DNA of 38,126 nucleotides, from positions 199,160-237,285 of the forward strand of contig FLMG01002456.1 of NCBI GenBank assembly GCA_900088475.1. Reading direction: 5' to 3'. Origin of the DNA: Hyphochytrium catenoides (Eukaryota; Sar; Hyphochytriomycetes; Hyphochytriales; Hyphochytriaceae). Below are positions 10,956-23,597 of the stretch, one piece after another. The notes under the pieces are model-generated. The model ran no database searches, was not told the DNA's origin, and saw only the letters and a list, made by a program, of their open reading frames with translations. The stretch's first letter is position 1; each line of letters begins with the position of its first letter. A program made the position numbers and the translations under genes.

Positions 10956-11770
10956 GTGATCACCATCACCATTATTTTATTAGTGCTGCCTGGAACTGGG
11001 ACGGAGGGCGCAAGGAGGAGGACTTTATGGAGAGAAATAACAGGTAGTTCTACCTGTAGAATAGAATAGGAAGAAGCGTCACTACTGACTAATAAGAATG
11101 ATCAAAAATGATGATGGAACGATCCCGCTGTGGAGTACGTGTGGCACGGTCAAGAAGGAGAGAACTGGCAAAGTACAGTACGACTTCTGTAGAACTTCAA
11201 TAATGACGGAGTGAGACAAGACATGGGGATAATTATGGTTATCACCATCACCACCAGAGGAGTTTAGTTCATCACTCATTATAGGAAAACTAAGAGAAGA
11301 CGATCTTGGTAACACTTTGCCGTTCTTGCGACTCTGTGTTGTCCAGTCTCATATATCGAAAGCCGTGATTTTTGGCTCTTCGTCTTCCACACTTCATCAC
11401 TGATTGCTGCAAACACCACTTAAGTTCTCCCAAATTGCGGTCTCTTAGCCAGACAAAGAGGATAAAAGGCGACTTGGCCCGCGACGAGGAGCATCACCGC
11501 AGCAGTAGTATCCTCCTTAAAAAGGTAACCTTTTGAATCTAGTCAATTGCCTATGGCTGCGAAGCTGCTAGTCCAACAAGAACGAACGGAAGCTGACACA
11601 GGGTACTGCGTGTTTGCCAATATGGCACCTGCAGCACTTACAGAACAATTTGGATGGTTCCTTCCATTGTTTGTCCCAGATGTTTAGTCAAAAGGTCCTG
11701 CAGGGGAGCTCACTACCGTTGGGTCTCCCCTCACTCGCGACACTGCGGTCCGGTAGAGAGCAGTCTCCTC

Positions 11771-12037
11771 CTACTTGGGCTTGTACGACGGCTTGCTTAT
11801 AGAGCAGTCCTCCCCACTGACAATGCCTTGGTACATAGGTTTGAAGGCAGCAGTCTTCCCTGTATAGCAATGACTGCTCATCTGCTCGCATCGCTTAATC
11901 GTCTTTCACAAGTGCCCCTCACGTCTTGTGATGCTTTCAAAGAAGAAAGTACAGCCTGGCTTAATACGCTGTAGATTGCAAGTCCCCAAAATAGAGGAAT
12001 AGAGGATCGGAAAGCACTCTTTTGGCGAAAGGTAAAC
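11771..12037 (-). CDS. Weak candidate: 3' exons of a small membrane protein
   Basis: Two segments join in phase 0 across a 41-base GT-AG gap: 12037-11923 and 11881-11771 (stop TAG). The first encodes a short basic run followed by a single hydrophobic helix (IPLFWGLAIYSVLSQAVL). The second encodes a 36-residue soluble tail ending SISKPSYKPK. That pattern would suit a small inner-membrane or ER protein. The 41-base intron would be the shortest in the window and no 5' exon or start codon could be fixed. An open frame from ATG 12445 on the same strand is a possible upstream exon. Confidence 0.25.
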
Positions 12038-12589
12038 CTGGAAAGAAGAGCGGAAGCCACCCTCGAGAACAACTAAGCCACATAGATAGCAGTTAAGCCT
12101 TAGCGGACATCGACACCAATTGTCTCTAGAAGAGATAGACTACCAATTATCTCTATAAAAGAAAGAGGTCATATTCACAGAACAATTATGAGCCTGCTCT
12201 AATCTTTCACACGGGCAATTCTTTGTGGAAGCTCGAGAAGGGTGTGAGAGTTGATTCATTTGCAACCTTCCTACTAACATATACGAGTGGGGAAGCTTGC
12301 CAGTGCAATCGCCTGATGGAAGTCTGACAGCCACCCTGAAGAGTATTACACAGGGCGGTGACCATCGTCTGCCTGAGACAGCCCGAGCTGCCGGGATTTG
12401 GAACTGCTCAGTAACTACCAGATTGGTGGAGGTTGATGAGCTCATGGTGCTGTTGCTGTCCCTATTATTCCGCCACTGTCATCCCTTCTACATCATACAG
12501 TGGCGATCTTCACCAGGCTCATCTCGCTGTACAAGTGATCTGAGAGATGCTGTTACCAATCAAAAGGCAATGTAGAGCCTGGATTACCC

Positions 12590-12700
12590 ATCGAACTTAT
12601 TATATTTACATAAAATACTGTAGCTAGAAAATAACACTCTATGTGCACTTTCGCTCATTAAAAATTATTGTCACCACGAAGAAGGTGGAATAAAACCCAA
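12590..12700. other. A+T-rich tract
   Basis: This tract of TTATATTTACATAAAATAC and neighbouring TTAAAAATTATT runs is markedly A+T-richer than its surroundings. It may mark a 3' end/polyadenylation region or a promoter, but no gene is anchored to it. Confidence 0.35.
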
Positions 12701-13602
12701 CCCACAAACCCTCTCCTCACAACAACAAGGAGCTATATAGACTTCAATTTTCCTATTCTAGTCTGAAATCAACCTCCCACCTCCCGCCTGCCCTCTCTCA
12801 TGTCAATAATATAATACCTTTTCGGCTCCGATACTTTTCATTGCGCAATGAACTTACAGAAGCTGGTTCTATTTCCGCACTATTTTTCCTATGAAAGCTG
12901 ATTCAAGGCAACCCATCCTGCTCCGCTTTGGTCTCATCTAACACTATGCTGTCCACTTTTATGACCTCAAATTCACCTCTCGAAGGAAAGATGCGCTCCC
13001 GAGCGCACCTCACTGTCCGCGTCGACTGGAATTTGTCTGTCCACCGTCTGCCTCTGTCTTCTTCTTGTGTCCTCCCTTCCTGCCCTCCTTTCCACATGAA
13101 AAGCGGCAGCGCTGATAAAAATTCTTCAGCTCTCAAGGGCAAAGCTGTTATAAATTAGAAAGGCTCAACTCCCTCTGGCTATAGAGACATTGTACCTGCT
13201 GTGTATTGTTACTGCTTGCCGCGACGTGCCGTGACCCACACAGAAGACTATCATTTACAGCGCTCAATGCCTCATGCGAAAAGTACATTCTGCAGCTTTA
13301 GTCTAAGTCCTAGCAGTTGTGCCTTGTAGGCACATATCAAGCCTCCTTGATTGTTGTCCCTTGCTGGTGAAGACCTGCTCTGAGTGGCCTCGCTACCCAG
13401 GGGAAAGAAACGAGCAGTAGACGGACTATCTGGGCCTATCCTGTTAACCCTCGGTGACTGAGTTTTGCTTTTACTGGACTAGCAGCTGTTACTGTCACTG
13501 AGGTTGTCTTCCTCTTGCTAGTCGAAGTGAGTCCTCTGGAACCTAATAGTTGCCCGCGGTGTGCAACTATCGTTGCTGAGGTGAGAGTTATCGAACTCAA
13601 AC

Positions 13603-14747
13603 ATGGACCAAGAGTCCAGCGTCCGAACTTTTAGAAGACTCTCGACTTTCGGAGAACGATGGGGCCTGTCGGACCTTTATTGGTGGATTATCATTGGCGG
13701 CGGGGCCCTTCTCCTGGTGCTTCTATTTGTCATAGCACTTTGCTGCTGTGTCAGATCGGCAAAGAAGAAGGGTTCTGAACGAGCTAGAGAGGAAGCCAGA
13801 AGGGTATGATGCCTTATTAATCCGGAAAGTGAAAATGAGCTTACACAGCGTTGTACTTGCGTCGTCTGCAGATTCAGGAAGAGCAACGGAGGATCCTTCT
13901 TCAGCGCCAGGCCCGAGAGCAGGAGCTCCAGGTATCCGTGATAACATGGCCCAAAATGACAATTGGGTTAAGCGATCGCTGATTGATTGTGTCTGCAGCA
14001 ACAAGCAGCTTTAAACTCTACATACGCACCCCCACATTTACCATCTGTCAGTCAGGGTTACTCCAGCAACAACCTTAATCTAAAACCCACTAGCGCTTAC
14101 TCAGGTATTAGCTTCATATGTCGACTGGAATCGATGGCCACATGCTCACCCTACATATCGCAGTTGCTGCACCTCCTCCGGTTCCCGTAAAGCCCCCTCC
14201 TTTCTATACAAGTAAGTGAACTTGAAGCTTAAAGAGGGTTAGTTTTCTTTAGAGCACTTTCACCTAACACGCTTTAACTCCACCAAAAAAAATAGCTGAG
14301 GAAGACCGTGACAGTCGCGCGGTGCACGAGCGTATCGAGATGCTCCGCCACAGAGCTGAGTTGTCAGAGGGTCATGAAGGGCAATCGGTACTAATGGAGC
14401 ATGGCAGGAGAGATTATAATGGACAGGAATATACCAATTCCAGCCAACCATACTCCCAGCAGCCTCTCTATGGGCAAACATCAGTGGCAAACCCAGTGCC
14501 AGCAAGATACAATATTAGAGAACAGTACAATCAGCCGGTCCACGAGAATGGTCAAGTATCAGGACAGGGCACCTATGACAAGCGCTCACAGCAGGGTTAC
14601 GGACAGCAGTATCAGCCAGCTGGCGAGTATCACAATGGCCCCAGCGAGTACAATCCAGATTACTCTTATCATCAACAGACGCAGGCTGCAGTGCCTCCAG
14701 TTGAGCGTAAAGTTAGGGCGACATCCGATGGCTCGATAGAGTTCTAA
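13603..14747 (+). CDS. Single-pass membrane protein with Gln/Tyr-rich cytoplasmic tail
   Basis: Five exons: 13603-13803, 13872-13931, 13999-14104, 14164-14211, 14296-14747, giving 288 residues, all introns GT-AG in phase. The first 26 residues are hydrophilic. Residues 27-50 (WWIIIGGGALLLVLLFVIAL then CCC) form one strong transmembrane helix, and the three cysteines at its end are plausible palmitoylation sites. A Lys/Arg/Glu-rich coiled stretch follows (SAKKKGSERAREEARR, IQEEQRRILLQRQAREQELQ). Next come a Pro-rich segment (VAAPPPVPVKPPPFY) and a disordered Gln/Tyr/Asn/Gly-rich tail of about 120 residues. I do not recognise a family. The layout suggests an adaptor or trafficking protein, which is inference. 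It converges on the Rab32-like gene. Confidence 0.82.
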
Positions 14748-15117
14748 TAAATCGCCATTGTACTTTACTTTGATGGGCCTGCCACCAGGCTTTCGGAGCG
14801 ATGCCTTGAGGTTAAGGTTACCCAGCTTTTTCCGCAAGCGCTCTGCTCTTTAATGTTGTCTTCCTATCCAAGCAGACTTTCCATCCCGAACAAGTGCCGT
14901 CGGCCACTACAGTGTACCACAGTGGCATGGACTTCTTCCACATTCCTGTTTTTCCTGTCTGGTGTCCCCTGTGCCCTTCAGTCTAAGTTCTCGACGCGCT
15001 AACTCCGACGTTTAGGCTAGATCTTTGGTACTGGCCTGCTACGTACCAAAGTAACCGTACTAGCTTGACACCCTTTGATTACAGTAGACAAGGGTTGCAT
15101 AGGTTGCCTTTCATTGT
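14748..15117. other. Convergent intergenic region
   Basis: This 370-base gap lies between two stop codons and should hold both 3' UTRs. No open frame or repeat stands out. Confidence 0.5.
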
Positions 15118-16224
15118 TTAGCAACACGACCAACTACTTCCCTCTTGTGCTCGACTTTCGGCTGGCTGTACCACATCTTTCCTCTTCGGTCGAGGCGCGA
15201 GGAAAATATCTCTATGACTTAGTGTTCCTCGCACTAGGGCTCTCGCTGATTCGTCCAGGTTCGTGTTGAGCTTGGCTGATGTTTCAAACCTTGGCGAAAT
15301 GGTAAGCATTAGTCGGCGAATGAAGCCAACCAGGCGAAGGTTGGGTTTGCCATACCATCCTAGAAAGCCGTTCGTTGTGCAGTACGAGTCAAGAAACTCT
15401 AAATCGGGCTTCGAGGCTGCGATATCAGACTAGTGGGAAAAGTTAGGAGAAGGTGAGGTACCCAAGATACAGGGCAGACAGCATAGTAAAGTGTGACTGT
15501 CATAGTTCAAAGCTAACCTTGTTTGCGCACAAAACCACCGGTAGAGCCTTTCCATTAGGAAGAAGCACCTAAAAGAGATGGCTCTTCTCAGTGGGCCTTC
15601 TAGAATCATTAGCATAACCAGAATCTCACCTTAGTGTCAATTTCTTCCTTCCACTGTTTAGAGTTTAGGCGCAGTAAATGGCGTAAAGACCGCAGACAGT
15701 TAACCTTTTGGTGGCACTTGAAATAGAGTATATGCACTGAGATCTCTACCTTTTGGATACTCTCAAAAGTCTCTGGTCGGGACATGTCGTACACTAGTAA
15801 TGCTCCCAAAGCGTCCTTGTAGTAGACCTAAGGTCATGACCCAGGCTCGGTCAGAAGCAATTTTGAAGGTCTGGAGCCTTGACCAAGCCCTTTTCCATAG
15901 CTCTCACCCTATTCAGAGCCCGAAAATGTTCTTGTCCAGCTATGTCCCAGAGCTGCAGCCGGACAGTGGTGCCATCTACTGTCACGGCCTTAAGTGCAAA
16001 GTCCACTCCGATGGTGGTCTTGTGGTGCTCAGAGAAAACATCGTGGACGTATCTAAACATATACCATGTGTAAGGTGGGTATTTTAGCCCGACGAGCTCA
16101 CAGCCCACCTCTTGATTATGCTTGTCTTCCCCGTGGCGGGATCTCCTAGCACCAGGACCTTCAGCACCGCGTCCTGAGCTTCATCCACGCGGCGGTTGAC
16201 GCTTGTCTGTGATGAGGACATCAT
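15118..16224 (-). CDS. RAB32: Rab32/Rab38-like small GTPase
   Basis: Seven exons: 16224-16109, 16052-15908, 15827-15750, 15653-15630 (24 bases), 15568-15518, 15429-15356, 15289-15118, giving 219 residues. G motifs: P-loop GDPATGKTS (27-35), switch [20 protein letters not shown] (74-82), ANKSD (136-140) and ETSAK (165-169). The Ile in WDIAGQE, the switch I DFALK and the insert [14 protein letters not shown] are hallmarks of the Rab32 subfamily, which acts on lysosome-related organelles and mitochondria. The last two residues are Cys-Cys, the double geranylgeranylation signal. Human Rab32, from memory, has ERF rather than EHF and a GELGVGKTS P-loop, so both elements are variant here. Two in-frame ATGs start the gene; I take the first. 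Confidence 0.95.
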
Positions 16225-16930
16225 AACCCCAAGCGCCTTCTGATTTGGACCCTTATCGATGGAGCTCCCTGCCTGAGGAAGAGAAGAATCTCCACTCTAG
16301 CATTCAGAGCCAGAAGGGGTAGGGCTCAGAAATCGGACCACTGATGACCCTGCCGACTGCAGACAGAGAAGAAGGCACACTACTAATGGATATTGCAGGC
16401 ACTGTTGCTGCTGACAGAGATCAGAAACTTCGATCTTCGATAAACTTGTAATAGTACGGGCCGAGGGTTTCCCAAGTCCCCCTCTATTGATTAGGCTGTG
16501 CTGTCCTCCTCATATTACCACACCAGAGGTAGTGTTCAGGGATGATTGTTCTGAGTTCTTGCCTTCTGAAGCTTGTTGGGTTTTGCTTTAGAGCATGATG
16601 ACTGCCAACAACGGCACATTATTGCCTGCTGAGAGGGCATGGAGCTTGTGTGCGCACGGGGCCAACAATGCGACCCATGGCAAATAACCAGCCACCTTCA
16701 ATCGCGAACAAAGGTAGAGCCTAAGGATCAATAGAGCTTTTGTCGCGTTTTGGGGAAGAGAAGAAGAGGGATTGACGATAATCGTGTCAGTGAAAGGCCA
16801 TCATCAGGACTGAGCAGGTGCCCTTGACATGGCCTCTGCGGAGTCCCACGCCAAATGATTGAGCCCAGAAAGTGAACATCAAGCTGCCCCGTACACTGTA
16901 GAAAGTGGTAAGTGATTAGTTTACATCTTG
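16225..16930. other. Intergenic region between PPR 3' end and Rab32 start
   Basis: About 700 bases lie between the start of the Rab32-like gene and the stop of the next minus-strand gene. It should contain the Rab32 promoter and the PPR 3' UTR. I see no supported gene, repeat or RNA. Confidence 0.5.
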
Positions 16931-19621
16931 TTACTTAGGTGCTGATTGGGCCTGAACTACAGGGCCTTGAAGGTCTTCTCCTTTGACGTGACGGTAGCTG
17001 ATTATAGTCTTCCACACCTCCTCCTCGGCATTGTCGACCCTAGCGGCCTTGGCAAGCTCTGTATACGTCTCGTTTGCAACCGTCACGTCTAGCTCATTGA
17101 GGACAATAACCCCTCGAAGAGCAGGACGCCACATCCCTTCTCGCAGGAGCAATTTCACGTACAAGTAGAGCCTATTCTCTGGCGGCAAAGGAAGCGGGCT
17201 CTCCATAACCGCCGACATCGCCTCTAGTGCTTCTTCCTTCCGTCCCAAGGCCCAGTAGCAGTCAATCGCAATGTCGTAGATGGTGCTAGCAGCCAATAAA
17301 TCGCCCGTCAGCGCCGTATCTTTCTCTTGTGTCCGCAATCTCCGATGTAGAGTCTTGAGGAAGCTTGTCATGGCAGTAGAGTCCGAAAGATCCAGAGCTA
17401 CGGGTAGAGTCATACTTTTGTCTAGCTCAGGCGTTGGGTTATTGGGCGTGATGTAGCGTCCAGTGGCTGGTGCCCATCTGTTGGAGCAACTCGGAAACTT
17501 CTCCAGCGGAAGGTCCCGCAAAGTGCAAAGCAACCCCTTGTCGATTACTGAGACTGCCTCAATGTGGCGACCCGCTGTTTTGCAAGCAGCCAATGCCGTA
17601 GCATAGCAAGCCATATGGAGACAGCCCTTTTCATGAAACCTTTCTAGCACCTGGAATGCGTCTTGATAGCGCCCTTTCTTTAGCAGAGCACCCACAGCTA
17701 GCTACAGAGACAGAAGCAAGGGTTCTTAGCACCCAGAGCCCACCTTCACTGGTTATCAGACCCTTACCTCAACGTGACGGATGGTCAAATGAGCGCTTGT
17801 GTCCAGTGCATGATTTATCATAGCTAAAGCACGGTCGCTAGCGCCGTCGCGGAGGCATAAGCGGAGAAGGTCATCTCGAAGTCCCTCAGACGGTCTGAGT
17901 TCCATATAGTGTTGGTCCCAAAGTGCCCAGAGACTTGAACGGAAGTTGCCCTTCAGTAGTGTCTGGAAGGTAAAGTGGCTCGGGACTATCCCGTCCTGTA
18001 TCATCTTGTCCACTAGCGTCTTCACAGTTTTCTCTGAGGCGCCTTTTTCAATCTCTAAGGAAAGAAGGGGGTCAAACATACTGAATGGTCTGAACTTGGT
18101 AGAGTACGGAAAGGTATCGCTTACCCCTCTCCAATATGATGTCCCACGTATACACGTCTCTTGGGACGCCTAGAGCATCCATGTTGTTCAAGAGAATCTC
18201 AAAGCGCGAGTCTCTTAGGTTGGAGCTATAGAGCCTTAAAATCGCACGATACGAGTAGATATCTAGCTTGATGCCGTTACTTGCTGCCATTTCAACTATT
18301 GTTGTGCAATGTTTCACACTCTCTGCCGCCACCGCCACCTTAAGAGCAATGGTATACATCATGCTAGAGCTGGGAAGATCGTGCTCTCTGCCAAGGAGGA
18401 ATCTCAGAGCCTTGAATACGTGTTGATGTGACGCTACACGTAATCTGGTTTTGACGTACCTAACATAAGCCAATATCCTAACGGCTTCCTCTGGATCTTG
18501 CTGAGATTTGCAGGCGTACAACGCGAGGTAGCAAAGGCTTGGCGTCAAGGTGACACCGGCATTTATGAGCTTCGACATGGCTTCAAGAATTGTTGCAGGT
18601 CTTCCTGTCTAAATAATCGGTAAAGAGGCCATCTTAGGAGAAGAACCGATGGAGAAGCTTGACAACAATAGCGAGGCACCTGCAAGAATGTTTTTAGAAG
18701 CTTCTCATAGCCGTCCCCTAGCGTAACTTCCTTGTAAGGTATCTCCTTGAGTGCTTGATTGCGATACTTGCTCAAGGTCTCATGATCAAAAGCACGATAC
18801 GCTGCCATAATTTGCAGAGCGCGGCTCCTTGGGGTTGGCTTTAGACCTACAGTAGGTGATTAGGGGTGATGTTTGAAGAGTTAGCTGACGTAACCTTACC
18901 CACCTGTATCTTCAAGTTCCTCAGCGGCTTTGACTGCCTGGCTGTGCATTCTAGTTCTTATTAGGCACTCAATGACCCAACAGAAAGTCTCAATGTCCGA
19001 GCGAAGACCCTTCGTCTTCATCTCTCTCACCAACGCCAAAGTTCGAGAGGCTTCGGCCCTGAGACAACAAAGCTCTAACGCCACATTATAATGCTGAGTA
19101 GTGGCACTGGGGTTACTCAATAAATGTCGGAGTAGGACGTCAGTGTCTAGGCATGATGCTTTGGAACTGCCCGGTCGTTGGTCACCGATTTTAGCGCCTA
19201 CAAGTTTCTCAATTTTACGCTGAAGAACTTGGTCGGAGCGCAGTTGATGTTGCTTCAGCGCGTGCTTTGCCAAGCGCTTTAGCTCCAGGCCAGCGTCGCT
19301 TGTATGCGTGCTCCTCACTGAACCTTTAGCAGGATCTCTTCGGGCTGGCGTGAATGGCACTCTTTTGCGAGGAGAACGTAGTTCCCTCGTCCTCAAAGGC
19401 CTCGCTGGCGGAGGCGGCGACCGTCCAGAAGTACGATCGTTAGCTACATCATCGATTACGCATGACTGCGCAGCAGCAAGTGTCTGATGCCCACATCGTT
19501 CTGCAGGACGGCTGCGTGCGACGACGTTCAACGACAAAGGTATCGAGCTGTAGAGCCGTGGAAGAAAGCCTTTCCGGTTAAGCATGGCTGTGCTCCGGTG
19601 AAAGGTTAAGTCTGCTCCCAA
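16931..19621 (-). CDS. Pentatricopeptide-repeat protein, probably organellar
   Basis: Five exons: 19621-18904, 18846-18680, 18608-18125, 18054-17768, 17701-16931, about 808 residues. The helical-hairpin pattern of PPR proteins is visible in several places. Examples are TQHYNVALELCCLRAEASR with ALVREMKTKGLRSDIETF (about residues 175-215), the MMYTIALKVAVAAESVKHC block, IEMAASNGIKLDIYSYRAIL-type spacing, and MACYATALAACKTAGRHIEA. Such proteins bind organellar RNA for processing, editing or translation. The N-terminus from the second Met (19585) reads MLNRKGFLPRLYSSIPLSLN, rich in Arg/Ser and free of acidic residues, as in mitochondrial presequences. Translation may therefore start at 19585 (796 residues). 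Residues about 40-120 are basic and disordered. No DYW, SMR or other extra domain is seen. Confidence 0.85.
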
Positions 19622-20618
19622 TAAGGAAGGGAGGTGATGCGATAGTGTCAGAGAGGCGGAAGCCTGGGAGAGTAGTCAGCAAGCCCCATGATGTAGTGGG
19701 CCGCTCTCCTGCGTTGTCGCAGCTGTTTCTAGCAGCTTTTTTCAGCTACGACGTGGGATAGAGGAAGTCGATGGCAGTCAGAACTACATTCCAAGCCTTT
19801 GAAAGCGTCTCATAAGGTATACTTCTATTGAGCTGACCACAGCTCGATGTTAGAGCCGCATTGCCTGTGACAGCAGTGGAAAGCGGAGTGGTCCCTTGCT
19901 GATGGCACACGCATCTGCAGCTTCCTTGCTTCGGCGATGTCAGGAGCGATGACGAGGAGGACTTGATGGCAGAGTAGCCGCAGACAGTTGAGCGCTAGGG
20001 AGGAGCCAGGGAGGAGGACTGCAGAAGGAGGCATTGACGTACTTCTGACTTCCGAAAGCTTCAAATAGTTCCAGATTTGCTTCAATGAAACTTATAGAAG
20101 AGCCATAATGAAGAAGGTAGTAAACAATTCTTACTTTTCTAGTAACCTATAATTGATTTCGCCAAGGTAGAGAACCAGTGTAGTTGTACACCGGTGTTCA
20201 AGACAATAACTATCCCACCCATCCTTAAACTTATATAAGAGATACAGATTGACCTAACCACCCTCAGGACGGATGCCTGCACCAGCCGTCAGAGCTTCCT
20301 CCAGCTGGGTTTCGCCTTTGTTTTGTTTGTGCTTTTTGTTGATGTTTCTTGTCGTTTCAGTCTGCCTTCCATCAGGATGTGGATATCATGGTAACGCGAG
20401 AAGAGCTGGAGCTCCCTGCATGTTGAGGCAGGCGCACGCGAAGAGCTCCTTCTGATCCTCTCTTTCGTGTCCGAGGAGGACGAGGCAATAGCGTTTCTCG
20501 CTTCCTTCCTTTAGACCAGGCGTGCCTGAGGACTTGTAACAGCGGTCCTCTGTAGCTAGTCTGAGATAGTATGGGCATGGGAGAAGTTTAGGGCTAGGTT
20601 AGGTCGTGCTTAATCGTC
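19622..20618. other. Divergent intergenic region between PPR and TyrRS genes
   Basis: This 1 kb stretch separates two divergent genes. It contains a TATA-like element at 20232-20239 followed by a short open frame at 20273-20455 with a very hydrophobic N-terminus. That frame could be a targeting exon of the downstream synthetase or an unrelated uORF. Nothing else is supported. Confidence 0.5.
20232..20239 (+). promoter_or_regulatory. TATA-box-like element
   Basis: The octamer TATATAAG lies 33 bases before an ATG (20273) and about 380 before the first conserved TyrRS exon. It is the best TATA match seen near a gene start in the window. It is not shown to be functional. Confidence 0.35.
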
Positions 20619-22328
<1,710 letters not shown>

Positions 22329-22409
22329 CAAAGGTAGCTAGGTAGAAGAGCTAGAGATGGTAGTGAGTCGCAAGCTCTCTTCGCAGCGACATGGAGCCAA
22401 AGCAGTCAT

Positions 22410-23597
22410 TCAGACACTGGTAGTACTTCGCGAGTGGTAGTGGAATAGCTTCAGACCATGGCCGTCGCAATGACCCGCGACTTCCATCGCGAGTTTATGG
22501 ACCTCCGACTTCTCTGAGAGTAGCAACTGTGTGTTGTGAGGGTGAGTCTTCAGTAAAGCAGCCCCACAATCCACGCTATTGTTGGCCTACCTCTTCAGGT
22601 AACAAGCCATCTTTTGCAACGCCTTGGATGAAGTTTCTCTCCCTGTTGAGGGAAGGACACATTAGAATGTGCAATTGGGCCAAGCCAGCAAGCGGCAGAC
22701 AATACCTAGCAGGATATCTTTGGCGGTAACAGAGAATGAGCTCGGTCTCATCGGACTGAAGTGCCCCTATAGTGGACTTTAAGGACTCATAATGACTGTC
22801 ATCATACAGTAAATCGCAGCCAATGATAAGGTCAAAGGGTCCAAATTCTTCCCGAATAGTTTGAGCTGCTGGAAGATCGCCCCTAGGCAGGAGTGAGGTT
22901 GGTGATGATCACTTTGCTTATTGCGACAAGCCTACCAGGTCAGTGGGAGCACGCAGATTGGATTGGGCAAGGTTTCTCTATGGCGATGGCAGTTCTGCTT
23001 TAGCACATCCAATATTGCAAGGTCTCCGTCTGTGGCCAAGACTTCCGCTCCTAGTATGCAGAAGTAAGAACAAAAGGGTCTGGTTGGCACGGCATCCCGC
23101 AGCCTTGAAGAAGAGGACAGCAGTACCGTATAGCGCTGCTTGCAGGGACGCAACCCCAATGCCTGCTCCAAGCTCAATGATCCGCAAGTCTTCCATGCAA
23201 AGCTCTGATGCATGTTCTGAGGCCGTCTTGAGGCAGTAATGTCGGCAGAGATAGCTCAATAACAGCAAAGAGGAGTCCCATCTATTTTTTTTGGACGGAG
23301 GCAGAGATAAAAGCACCAATCCATGTTTAGTCCGACCGCACTGCAGTGCACTGTAGACTCAATAGCTTACAGTGCTCCTCCAGTGCCATCGGACAGCAGA
23401 AATGACTGTCGTAGGCCGAGCGTAGGCCCAGAAGGGAGAAACCGGACGTTAAGGAAGCTTTTTCCTTTTCGTTCTAAGTCTTCCGCTCTCTGGTCATAGA
23501 AATCACCGTCTTCTTCTGAGACGCAGCGATTACGGATCTCCACCTCCGCTTCGGCAGAGTTGAGTTCATCTTGATCGAGTTCAAGCTCGTGAGCCAT
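22410..23597 (-). CDS. Seven-beta-strand methyltransferase, family 16 (METTL21/EEF2KMT-like)
   Basis: Six exons: 23597-23371, 23281-23127, 23050-22936, 22882-22706, 22642-22591, 22526-22410, giving 280 residues. Members methylate lysines of chaperones, elongation factors and other cytosolic proteins with S-adenosylmethionine. Motif I is IIELGAGIGVASL (110-122), preceded by the family-typical LWDSSLLLLSYL. The acidic post-I loop is EVLATDGD, and the D-x-x-Y-type substrate motif is GCDLLYDD (187-194). After it come ELILCYRQRYPARERNFIQ and a last strand LKLFHYHSR, as in the METTL21 group. The exact substrate cannot be read from the sequence. The N-terminal 35 residues are acidic. The stop is 81 bases from that of TyrRS. 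Confidence 0.9.

Larger units (their letters stand above)
9896..13602. other. Gene-poor 3.7 kb stretch
   Basis: This is the largest segment without a recognisable gene. It has many short open frames, pyrimidine-rich runs (10375-10450, 13030-13090), an A+T-rich tract (12590-12700) and a near-duplicate 'accaatt-tctct' element at 12116-12166. Three weak coding candidates are listed separately. I see no transposon termini, long repeat, tRNA or rRNA. It may hold a fast-evolving intron-rich gene, a non-coding RNA or long UTRs. Confidence 0.5.
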
